A DNA stretch of 64,000 nt, from NCBI GenBank assembly GCA_035308025.1, contig DATGHL010000042.1, positions 1 to 64,000 of the forward strand, in the 5' to 3' direction. The number at the start of each line of letters is the position of its first letter. Position 1 is the first letter of the stretch. This document shows positions 1 through 5,817 of the stretch, piece after piece. A program made the translations under genes and the position numbers. The DNA is from Candidatus Binataceae bacterium. GTDB taxonomy: Bacteria; Desulfobacterota; Binatia; Binatales; Binataceae. The notes under the pieces were generated by a model. The model saw only the letters and a list, made by a program, of their open reading frames with translations. It was not told the DNA's origin and did no database searches.

Positions 1-60
1 CGCCGCCTCGTCGGCTGGCACGACCTGACCACAATCAGCGAACAACCGGAGGCAGCGTAA
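1..60 (+). CDS. C-terminal end of a CDS entering from the left (unidentified)
   Basis: Frame 1 is open from the first base and ends at a TAA at 58-60; the last residues would read RRLVGWHDLTTISEQPEAA. Nineteen codons are too few to recognise a family, and a chance open stretch of this length is possible. If real it belongs to the integrated element whose integrase lies at 2318-3706. Confidence 0.3.
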   Translation, partial: RRLVGWHDLTTISEQPEAA

Positions 61-406
61 TAGCAAGTTGATACTTCAACCGCTCAACTCGTCGCCTGGC
101 CGATGCTTACTGCTTTTCCACCACTTGACCGACACTACCCAATCTACCAGCCGCAATACTTAATCGATTCTCTTCCAGCTTTAAGCCCTCTAATGCCCAA
201 AGCCTATAGATGACCTTATTGGTTGAGAAGACAAATTCTGGACAACTCCGGAAAATCATTCTCCGAACAGCCCCCGGCCCGCTCTTAGTTCTTGATTACC
301 GCGTTGTCAGCTAATCTATTCCCCCCTTGTCGTACATCGTTCTATCTCCGATCGCGCGCCGCGACGATTGACGATCGCACGGCCACAGCGCGCCTTGCTT
401 TCGAAC
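61..406. other. stretch without a recognisable gene, upstream of parA
   Basis: No reading frame here resembles a known protein; short open frames are unsupported. The stretch looks more AT-rich than the core genome to the right, in keeping with an acquired element. It leads into the putative parA promoter. No copy of the tRNA-Ala 3' end is visible, so the left attachment site is not here. Confidence 0.4.
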
Positions 407-435
407 TTGACAACGAGCCGATAACCACTACATGT
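407..435 (+). promoter_or_regulatory. putative parA promoter
   Basis: TTGACA at 407-412 matches the -35 consensus exactly; TACATG at 429-434 is a moderate -10 with a 16-bp spacer. The -10 is embedded in the first ACATGT site (430-435), so a protein bound there would block polymerase, as expected for an autoregulated partition operon. Based on consensus only. Confidence 0.45.
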
Positions 436-485
436 GGACAGTTGAACATCTTCACAACCCCACATATCGGCATGAGGACATGTCC
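430..485. repeat. ACATGT-type operator/centromere sites upstream of parA
   Basis: ACATGTGGACA lies at 430-440, CACATATCGGCATG at 461-474, and the perfect palindrome GGACATGTCC at 476-485, which contains the parA ATG (480-482). The same motifs recur at 1125-1134 and 1439-1479. Such clusters are typical of binding sites for ribbon-helix-helix partition proteins; here the likely binder is the product of 1129-1434. Confidence 0.55.
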
Positions 486-1166
486 AAAAAGGTCACGGTA
501 ATTGGCGTTATCGGCCAGAAAGGCGGCGGCGGCAAAACCACCATCGCTATAAATCTGGCCGTGGCGGCCGCAAGGCAAAAACTGGCGGCGGTCATAATCG
601 ACCTCGACCAACAGACGAACTCAGCCAAATGGCGCCGACGCAGGTCGGACAACGTCGCGGTCGTGCCCACTACTGCGGGTCGAATCCAGGCAACCATCCA
701 AACCGCCGTCACTCACAGTGCCGAATTCATCGTGATCGACTCGCCCGGCCACAATGACAGCGCGGCGACGGAAGCCGTGCGAGCCTCCGATCTCGTAATC
801 CTGCCGGTGGAACCGCAAATGTTTCACTTCGATACCATGCCGGCGATGCGAGATATCGTCCGCATCGGCGGCGACAAGCCTACGTGGCTTGTCGTCAACA
901 AGCTGCACCCCTCAGCCTCGGCACTGGCTGAGAGGCTCAAAAAGATAATCTTTGACACGTATTCTGTTCCCGTTTGTCCGGTGCACTTAAGCCGCTTTGA
1001 CATTTACGCGACCTCGGCGGACGTGGGCCTGACGCCCGAAGAACAGGATTCAGGCAGCCGGGCTGCGCAGGAAATCCGCGCGCTCTACAAGTTCATAAAT
1101 CAACAAGTCAACAAGTTGAGAAGTCCACATGTCCAAAAAAATGATGGGCTTGCAGCAAGCGCTTAA
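480..1166 (+). CDS. parA: ParA family partition ATPase
   Basis: Deviant Walker-type ATPase of the ParA/MinD superfamily, which partitions or stabilises plasmids and integrative elements with a DNA-binding partner. The N-terminus carries the Walker A box GQKGGGGKTT with both Lys, Walker A' appears as IIDLDQQTNSAKW, and Walker B as FIVIDSPG. The chosen start (ATG 480) gives 228 residues and begins directly with the first beta strand; an ATG at 432 would add 16 residues unlike the family. The start codon lies inside the palindrome GGACATGTCC, suggesting operator occlusion. The RHH gene follows with a 38-bp overlap. The small size without an N-terminal DNA-binding domain is typical of ParA proteins paired with RHH partners. 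Confidence 0.9.
   Translation: MSKKVTVIGVIGQKGGGGKTTIAINLAVAAARQKLAAVIIDLDQQTNSAKWRRRRSDNVAVVPTTAGRIQATIQTAVTHSAEFIVIDSPGHNDSAATEAVRASDLVILPVEPQMFHFDTMPAMRDIVRIGGDKPTWLVVNKLHPSASALAERLKKIIFDTYSVPVCPVHLSRFDIYATSADVGLTPEEQDSGSRAAQEIRALYKFINQQVNKLRSPHVQKNDGLAASA
1125..1134. promoter_or_regulatory. ACATGT site on the start codon of the RHH gene
   Basis: CCACATGTCC differs at one position from the palindrome GGACATGTCC at the parA start, and again contains the start codon (ATG 1129-1131). A bound RHH protein could repress its own translation or transcription here. Alternatively the similarity only reflects the shared N-terminus Met-Ser-Lys-Lys of both proteins, although the shared bases extend upstream of the ATG. 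Confidence 0.4.
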
Positions 1167-1434
1167 CAGCGCGGCGACTGCGCAGACAGCAAGGCCGGAA
1201 AAGCCACCCCTACAACCTAAGCCCGCGCCCGATAGTACAACCAAGCCGCAAGGGAAGGCCCCGAGCCGGCAAGGTAAGGAGAACATCGGCACCTGGCTTC
1301 ATCCCGATTTCAAGAAAAGCTTACGCCTCGTTCAGCTTCGCAAGTCCGACAAGGTTTATCTCGATGACCTCGTCGCCGAAGCCCTCAATGACCTTTTCCT
1401 GAAGTACAACGTTCCGACGGTTAACCACGACTAA
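1129..1434 (+). CDS. ribbon-helix-helix partition partner (ParB/ParG-like)
   Basis: A 101-residue protein with a disordered Pro/Lys/Gln-rich N-terminal half (about residues 10-45) and a C-terminal ribbon-helix-helix fold (about 50-95: beta strand at NIGTWLHPD, helices at KKSLRLVQLRKS and YLDDLVAEALNDLFLKY). RHH proteins with flexible tails (ParG type, or the antitoxin-like RHH of chromosomal elements) bind the centromere and stimulate ParA. It overlaps the 3' end of parA by 38 bp and is probably co-transcribed. Likely target sites are the ACATGT motifs at 430-485, 1125-1134 and 1439-1479. The role is inferred from fold and position. Confidence 0.7.
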   Translation: MSKKMMGLQQALNSAATAQTARPEKPPLQPKPAPDSTTKPQGKAPSRQGKENIGTWLHPDFKKSLRLVQLRKSDKVYLDDLVAEALNDLFLKYNVPTVNHD

Positions 1435-1438
1435 CTGC

Positions 1439-1479
1439 GGACATGTCAACATGCCGATATGTTCACATGTCGGCATGTC
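1439..1479. repeat. ACATGT site cluster with 28-bp imperfect palindrome downstream of the RHH gene
   Basis: GGACATGTCA (1439-1448) is followed by a dyad: CATGCCGATATGT (1450-1462) and ACATGTCGGCATG (1465-1477), complementary over 13 bp with one mismatch and a 2-bp spacer. The right arm repeats the parA-upstream block CACATATCGGCATG (461-474) with one change. The spacer is too short for an RNA hairpin, so a dimeric protein site (centromere/operator) fits better. Confidence 0.55.
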
Positions 1480-1542
1480 TAGGGGCATGGCAGTATCGAA
1501 CCTTTCTCCTATGAGCGATCTTCATGCTGCGGTCGTCTTCTT

Positions 1543-1570
1543 GCTTGCATGCAGATATGATAATTTATCA
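1543..1570. promoter_or_regulatory. operator region upstream of the XRE gene
   Basis: Two overlapping elements end 26 bp before the XRE start codon. GCTTGCATGCAGATATG (1543-1559) recurs in inverted orientation at 2005-2021, at the excisionase start. TGATAATTTATCA (1558-1570) is a perfect palindrome around a central T, the size and symmetry of a repressor operator. Autoregulation by the XRE protein is the simplest reading. Confidence 0.5.
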
Positions 1571-1596
1571 ATCAGCCGGGAGAACCCGGCCCATAC

Positions 1597-1953
1597 ATGA
1601 AGACATTTGGAGAATTAATCGCGGAAGGGCGGAAGCGCGCAAAACTGACCCAACGTGAGTTTGCCCAGCGCATCAAGATGGAGGACGGGCGGCCGATTTC
1701 CGCACCGTATCTCAACGATCTCGAGCACAACCTCCGCAAACCGCCCCGCGCCCATCTGATCGACCAATTCGCTGCCGAGCTGAATCTGGAAGGGGACCTG
1801 CTCTATTTTGCAGCGAGCCGCCTGACGCCAGATATCGAGCCGAAGGACGCATCCGAGGATCAGGTGCTTGCGGCCTATCGGGCATTCAGGAAAGAGCTCC
1901 AGCTGCCTGCGAGAAAGATCGCAAAACCGCGATCGTCCGCACCGAAGCGGTGA
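1597..1953 (+). CDS. XRE-family helix-turn-helix transcriptional regulator
   Basis: A 118-residue protein with a Cro/C1-type HTH over about residues 4-65: GELIAEGRKRAKLTQREFAQ followed by a recognition-helix region around ISAPYLNDLE, then an amphipathic region and a basic C-terminal tail. The variant with an insertion between the helices (KMEDGRPISAPYLNDLEHN) is common in single-domain XRE regulators of mobile elements. No protease or sensor domain is present, so it is probably a simple repressor of element functions. The gene stands alone between partition and integration modules, with palindromic sites in its promoter and a shared 17-bp site in front of the next gene. Confidence 0.85.
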   Translation: MKTFGELIAEGRKRAKLTQREFAQRIKMEDGRPISAPYLNDLEHNLRKPPRAHLIDQFAAELNLEGDLLYFAASRLTPDIEPKDASEDQVLAAYRAFRKELQLPARKIAKPRSSAPKR

Positions 1954-2004
1954 AATTGCGCCAAGGGCTGATTCCTTCTTGTTGGGGAGCGAGAGGTTTG
2001 TTAA

Positions 2005-2021
2005 CATATCTGCATGCAAGC
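2005..2021. promoter_or_regulatory. inverted copy of the XRE-promoter site at the excisionase gene
   Basis: CATATCTGCATGCAAGC is the exact reverse complement of 1543-1559. It overlaps the ATG at 2014. A shared 17-bp site in front of both genes suggests that the XRE regulator (or the excisionase itself) controls the xis-int unit. If translation starts at the later ATG (2065) the site lies wholly in the promoter or leader. Confidence 0.5.
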
Positions 2022-2334
2022 GGGCACGCCGGAAACCGGAATTAAAGCCCCGCTTGCCTTGCCCATGGCCACTCAGCCCATCATTGCTCCATGTAGCCCG
2101 AAACCCTATCTCTCGATTCGTGAGCTCGCCGGGTTCACCCCTTGGAGCGAACAGGCGATCCGGACGATGATGGCAAAGGGCATCTTCCGCGAAGGGGAGC
2201 ACTTCTTTCATGTCGGCCGGCGCCCGGTCTTTAAATGGGAAGCCGTCGTGCTCTTTATCGAGCGCGGCAACGAACGCGTCGAAGTTTGCATACCCCTACG
2301 GCGCGGAGGGTTCGTAGGTGGCTCGCAAGCCTAG
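2014..2334 (+). CDS. excisionase-like winged-helix DNA-binding protein
   Basis: A 106-residue protein with a MerR/Xis-like HTH in the middle: YLSIRELAGFTPWSEQAIRT then a basic wing GEHFFHVGRRPVFKWEAVV. Proteins of this type directly upstream of integrases act as recombination directionality factors or transcriptional activators. It overlaps the integrase start by 17 bp, so the two are co-translated. The start is uncertain: ATG 2014 has no well-spaced Shine-Dalgarno and sits inside an operator-like repeat; ATG 2065 would remove 17 non-conserved residues and keep the whole HTH. The excisionase role rests on fold and position. Confidence 0.65.
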   Translation: MQAGTPETGIKAPLALPMATQPIIAPCSPKPYLSIRELAGFTPWSEQAIRTMMAKGIFREGEHFFHVGRRPVFKWEAVVLFIERGNERVEVCIPLRRGGFVGGSQA

Positions 2335-3706
2335 AAGGAGCCGACGAGGATGCTGGATCGAAGCGAACCGTAGCGGGTTGCTGCGGCTACGCTTCCGCTG
2401 GCGACTACCCGCATTGTCGGGTCTGCATAAGTTCTCGGAGACCACGAGCCTGCTGGATACGGCAGATAATCGAGTGCTGCTGGCGAAACAGGCCGCCATC
2501 GTCGGCGCGGAGATTCAGGCCGGCAAGTTCGATTACTTGCGCTGGTTTCCTAACGGGAGCAGGGCAGGGGCATTCGGGCCGCAGAAACTCCCGCCGAGGT
2601 CGCTTACTCCCCAACACGTCACAATTGGCAATTACTTCCCTTCGTGGGTAGAGCGAAAGGTCCCTCCTCTCGTGCGTACATCCCGTGCGCGGGATTACCG
2701 CAGGCATTTTCAAACCTACATTCTCCCGTTTGTGCAAAACCTTAAGCTCGCTGACCTGTCGGTCGACGATCTCGAATCCCTGAAAAAGCGATTGCTCGTG
2801 GAGCGGGGCTTAAGCCTCAAGACGGTTCGCAATGTGATCGACGCGTCGTTGCGAGCAATGATCCGCGATGCGCGCAAATCCGGGATTAACTCCGCTTTTC
2901 CCTTTGCGGACGTGGAATGGCCCAGACAAGTCGTGCCCGGACCCGATCCGTTTACGGAAGAGGAGCGGGACCGCTTACTTGAATATTTCGAGCACAAACG
3001 CTGGCGGGTAGGGCGATCGTCCGGCTCGTACAGAACAGCGACTTATTTTCCGTATTACGCCTTCCTCTTCACCCTTTTCTACACCGGCTTGCGCCCCTCG
3101 GAGGCTGTCGCGCTCAGGATTAAATCCCTCGATTTAGCGCACCACGCCTTATTCATCGAACGTTCGCGGTCTTTAGGCGCCGAGGCCGCTCCGAAAACAT
3201 CGGCTGCAGCCCGGCTGGTCCGGCTGACACCCCGTAACGTCCAAGTCCTGCGGCAGCTGCAGGAGCCGTTGGCAGAACCCGATGATTACGTGTTCAAAAA
3301 CATCCTCGGCGCACCCATCGAGCAACGGAGCTTCTACAACTTATTCCGCGCAGCTCAACGGCGGCTTGGTATCCGCTTGCGGGACCTCTACGCCACGAAA
3401 GACACGTACGTCTCTGCCGCACTCACCCGCGGGGTCAATCTGACCTGGCTCTCAGAGCAAACCGGGGTCGCCGACATCACGCTGCGCAAACATTACGGGA
3501 GGTTCATTCATTCGGACGTTGCGGACACCCTCGAACTTGCCAAGATCGAAGCGACCGCTACGGAAACGGTGCACTTTGCCCCTCGTTTGCCCCTCGCGGA
3601 GAGTGCTCTTGGTAAAGATGCCTTAATCTACAAGGAAAAATTGGTGGAGCAGAAGGGATTTGAACCCTCGACCCCCACGTTGCGAACGTGGTGCTCTCCC
3701 AGCTGA
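2318..3706 (+). CDS. int: tyrosine site-specific integrase of the integrated element
   Basis: A 462-residue tyrosine recombinase starting at GTG 2318 with GGAGGG 8 bp upstream. It has a basic arm-binding N-terminus, a core-binding SAM-like domain (about 100-195) and a catalytic domain (about 210-400). Box I Arg is R259 (TGLRPSE), the catalytic Lys is probably K293, and the nucleophile is Y393 (KHYGRF). Box II reads YATKDT (358-363) where related integrases usually have YATRHT, so the expected Arg and His are Lys361 and Asp362. The last 21 residues (from about 442) are antisense to the tRNA-Ala gene, and the TGA stop (3704-3706) lies in the D-arm region of the tRNA. The element integrates at this tRNA and extends to the left. 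Confidence 0.9.
   Translation: MARKPRRSRRGCWIEANRSGLLRLRFRWRLPALSGLHKFSETTSLLDTADNRVLLAKQAAIVGAEIQAGKFDYLRWFPNGSRAGAFGPQKLPPRSLTPQHVTIGNYFPSWVERKVPPLVRTSRARDYRRHFQTYILPFVQNLKLADLSVDDLESLKKRLLVERGLSLKTVRNVIDASLRAMIRDARKSGINSAFPFADVEWPRQVVPGPDPFTEEERDRLLEYFEHKRWRVGRSSGSYRTATYFPYYAFLFTLFYTGLRPSEAVALRIKSLDLAHHALFIERSRSLGAEAAPKTSAAARLVRLTPRNVQVLRQLQEPLAEPDDYVFKNILGAPIEQRSFYNLFRAAQRRLGIRLRDLYATKDTYVSAALTRGVNLTWLSEQTGVADITLRKHYGRFIHSDVADTLELAKIEATATETVHFAPRLPLAESALGKDALIYKEKLVEQKGFEPSTPTLRTWCSPS
3642..3685. other. presumed attachment site (attR-type junction) in tRNA-Ala 3' half
   Basis: Element integrases usually recombine within the 3' part of tRNA genes, from the anticodon or T-loop to the CCA end, and rebuild the tRNA on integration. 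The integrase is directly adjacent and points into the tRNA, so this end marks the right border of the element. The exact core cannot be fixed without the partner repeat, which is outside the window. Confidence 0.6.
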
Positions 3707-3717
3707 GCTACTGCCCC
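3642..3717 (-). tRNA. tRNA-Ala, anticodon CGC
   Basis: The minus strand reads a full cloverleaf: acceptor GGGGCAG pairs with CTGCTCC and contains the G3:U70 wobble that identifies tRNA-Ala; the D-arm is GCTC..GAGC, the anticodon loop TTCGCAA gives CGC at 3684-3682, and the T-arm is GAGGGTTCAAATCCCTT-like. Discriminator A and an encoded CCA (3642-3644) complete 76 nt. The 3' half is overlapped in antisense by the integrase ORF and is the presumed attachment core. A consensus-like promoter lies just upstream, so the gene should be functional in the integrated state. Confidence 0.95.
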
Positions 3718-3729
3718 ACCGAGCGAAGT

Positions 3730-3758
3730 ATCTTACGCCAGCGCTTGAGCAGAGCCAA
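3730..3758 (-). promoter_or_regulatory. putative tRNA-Ala promoter
   Basis: On the minus strand TTGGCT (3758-3753) and TAAGAT (3735-3730) are separated by exactly 17 bp, with the tRNA 5' end 12 bp downstream of the -10. The fit to sigma-70 consensus and the position support a genuine tRNA promoter. Confidence 0.6.
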
Positions 3759-3807
3759 CGCCCCGCGACAATAAGCTGCGGTCGAAGCGTCCGGCCATGA
3801 AATGGGT

Positions 3808-3834
3808 GAGGCGTCCGGGATTTTTGGACGCCTC
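3808..3834. terminator. 9-bp perfect hairpin between tRNA-Ala and the BVMO relic
   Basis: GAGGCGTCC (3808-3816) and GGACGCCTC (3826-3834) are exact complements around the 9-nt loop GGGATTTTT. The stem is strong and GC-rich, but neither strand has a clear U-tract right after it. It may end transcription from the former monooxygenase gene before the tRNA promoter, or work with Rho. Confidence 0.45.
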
Positions 3835-3902
3835 ATCTTGTTCGATTGCGCTGGTTCGATTCGCGCCGGTCCGCCGCGAAACGAACCTACGCGCTCTTCG
3901 AT

Positions 3903-4502
3903 CTATTCAACCACGAGGCCTTCAAAATTATCCGATTCGCGCCAGTGCGCGAGCATTTCGTAAAAGGCCACCGCACCCTGCGGATATTGAGAATCAAGAA
4001 AACCCTGCTTGGAGTTTTGCCCCTCGCCGTTGTAGTAGCCGGGCGGCAGGTGTTCTGATAATCGGTGATGAAGCTCGGTCCGGTCACGATCTTGACCCAT
4101 TCCGCCTCGGCCTCGGGAGTCGGTTCTACCGACTTCGCTTCGCGCGCCTTCACTTCGTTGACGACGTGAGCGATGTGCGTCGCCTGCCCCTCGAGCATAT
4201 AGGTGAAGTTCGGGTCCTCATCCCATTCTTCCAATAATCCGAGAGAGGCCGGCCATTGCGGCCGAAAACCTCGAACTCAGCGCGCCGCGTGTATGAAGTT
4301 CCGACCTCGAAGCCGGTCGCGAAGATGAGGCAGTCAACTTCGTATTCGACGCCGTCCACTACCACCGCGTTCTCAGTCGCACGCAAGCGCTTGGCGCGTT
4401 CCGCCGCATAGCGTTGGCGCACTTCCGCTGGGTCGAAGCCTAACTGTTCGGGGGTGGGATTCCGCTCGGGCTGCCGTTGGATGCGGATTGCACTTCACTC
4501 AT
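3903..4502 (-). pseudogene. relic of a cyclohexanone-monooxygenase-type Baeyer-Villiger monooxygenase
   Basis: A start with a good Shine-Dalgarno (AAGAGGAG before ATG 4502) opens a reading that shifts frame near 4450-4480 and continues as NPTPEQLGFDPAEVRQRYAA, typical of the N-terminus of this flavoenzyme class. This is joined directly to a C-terminal piece (VDCLIFATGFEVGTSYTRRA), followed by another shift into GQATHIAHVVNEVKAREAKS and a final shift into LPPGYYNGEGQNSKQGFLDS. About 400 central residues, including the Rossmann motifs, are missing. Intact enzymes of the class are 540-600 residues and oxidise ketones with NADPH and O2. The gene is dead. It lies next to the tRNA integration site. 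Confidence 0.85.
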
Positions 4503-4558
4503 CGCGCTGCACTCCTCTTGATCCGTAATGCCGCTGTGCCTGCCGGCCCAATCTACTT

Positions 4559-4580
4559 CATGTCGATGTCAATCGACATG
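4559..4580. promoter_or_regulatory. perfect 9+4+9 palindrome between prmC and the BVMO relic
   Basis: CATGTCGAT (4559-4567) and ATCGACATG (4572-4580) are exact reverse complements around GTCA. It lies 57-78 bp upstream of the relic's start codon, where a TetR-family operator would be expected for such a monooxygenase, and also 19-40 bp past the prmC stop, where it could act as a terminator stem, though no U-tract follows. The operator reading is preferred. Confidence 0.4.
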
Positions 4581-4598
4581 CTCCACACAGACCCTTTC

Positions 4599-5483
4599 TT
4601 AGCCCCCAAAACTGGCGGCGACGACGCGCTGATGGCCGGCGAGATCCTTGATCGTTGAAAGCGCCGTGGCGCTCCGGTCCTCGAATATGCTGATTATTGC
4701 GGCCGCCTGATCCGCCCCGACCTCGACCAAGAGCTGGCCATCGGAGCTCAGGTACGAGTGGAGCTCCGCGGCGATACGGCGATAAAAATCAAGGCCGTCC
4801 GCGCCGCCGTCGAGCGCAATGAGCGGTTCGTATTCGGCGATCTCGGGCGCGAGCGCCGCGAGCTCTGACCGCACGATATATGGCGGGTTCGAGACTACGA
4901 GATCGAACCGCGCCGCCATGTCGCCGATTGCAGGCCAGAGATCGGACGGCTCGAAACGGATCCTATCGGCGACGCCATGGCGGACGGCGTTGCGCGCAGC
5001 GACCGCGAGGGCCGCGCGGGAGATGTCGGTGGCGACGATTTCGACGCGCGGCTCGTTGACCGCGAGCGCGATCGCGATCGCGCCTGATCCGATTCCCAGC
5101 TCAAGCACGCGCATGACCGCACGAGTTTTGCCTCGACGCAGGGTTTCGAGCGCGGCGGCGACGAGGGTTTCGGTCTCGGGTCGCGGGATCAGGACGGCGG
5201 GGTTCACCTCGAACTCGAGCGAGAAAAATTCCTTCCGGCCCGTGATATAGGCGAGCGGTTCGCGCGTTGCGCGCCGCGCGACGAATGCCTCGAATCGATG
5301 CTGCGCAGCGGCCGGAAAATGCCCGGCGAAGATCAGGACTTGCGCGCGCGCGATTTCGAGCGCTGCGGCGGCAAGGATTTCGGCGTCGAGACGCGCGCTC
5401 TCGATCCCGGCGGCCGTCAGCGCCGCGGCCGCGGCACGGATCGCGAAACTGACCGAATGCTCAACTCTGATCGGCGGCCTCAT
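4599..5483 (-). CDS. prmC: peptide chain release factor N5-glutamine methyltransferase
   Basis: Cytoplasmic SAM-dependent enzyme that methylates the Gln of the GGQ motif in release factors RF1 and RF2. At 294 residues it has the usual length. The N-terminal helical substrate-binding domain (about 10-90) precedes a Rossmann methyltransferase domain with the PrmC hallmark RPETE (101-105), the SAM loop LELGIGSGAIAIA (127-139), an acidic D153, and the catalytic NPPY (199-202). prmC usually follows prfA; here no prfA is adjacent. The ATG is overlapped by the stop of a doubtful small ORF (ATGA). Confidence 0.93.
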   Translation of the reverse strand: MRPPIRVEHSVSFAIRAAAAALTAAGIESARLDAEILAAAALEIARAQVLIFAGHFPAAAQHRFEAFVARRATREPLAYITGRKEFFSLEFEVNPAVLIPRPETETLVAAALETLRRGKTRAVMRVLELGIGSGAIAIALAVNEPRVEIVATDISRAALAVAARNAVRHGVADRIRFEPSDLWPAIGDMAARFDLVVSNPPYIVRSELAALAPEIAEYEPLIALDGGADGLDFYRRIAAELHSYLSSDGQLLVEVGADQAAAIISIFEDRSATALSTIKDLAGHQRVVAASFGG

Positions 5484-5713
5484 GCAGCTATAAGCAATTC
5501 AGAGAATTCCTCGACATCAATCTCGACGAGCCGACGCAAGACGCCATCGCCGTTGTCACCGATTCTGTCTATTATGCATGTTAAGTGTTTGCTCGACGGG
5601 TCACGAAAACGATCGCGGAAACTTAACCGCCGAGACGGCATGGCTAATGGAACTCCGGAGCACAGTGCGATTGAGTCCCGAGCGTGCGCCGTGAAAAACT
5701 TTAACACAGTCAT
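5480..5713 (-). CDS. small hypothetical ORF upstream of prmC (doubtful)
   Basis: A 77-codon frame whose TGA overlaps the prmC ATG (ATGA), which would allow translational coupling. The N-terminal part is basic and of mixed composition; the C-terminal RRLVEIDVEEFSELLIAA is acidic and helix-like. No family is recognised. It may be a real small gene, a remnant, or chance. The surrounding 5484-5817 holds nothing else that I can identify. Confidence 0.25.
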   Translation of the reverse strand: MTVLKFFTAHARDSIALCSGVPLAMPSRRLSFRDRFRDPSSKHLTCIIDRIGDNGDGVLRRLVEIDVEEFSELLIAA

Positions 5714-5817
5714 GCGGGCGAAAGCGTAAAGCGATTCGCATAGCGTTTTGCTTTAGCCGGCAGGACTGGATGGGGATGAGTCGCGAGTGGATGGCTCAGG
5801 CGTAGCGAGGGGTCACG

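Noticed and set aside
1..480. left attachment repeat of the integrated element
   Set aside because: No stretch resembling the 3' half of tRNA-Ala was found; the left border must be outside the window.
3642..3706. a conserved C-terminal motif of the integrase (VEQKGFEPSTPTLR)
   Set aside because: This peptide is the usual artefact of translating the antisense of a tRNA gene and is not a functional domain.
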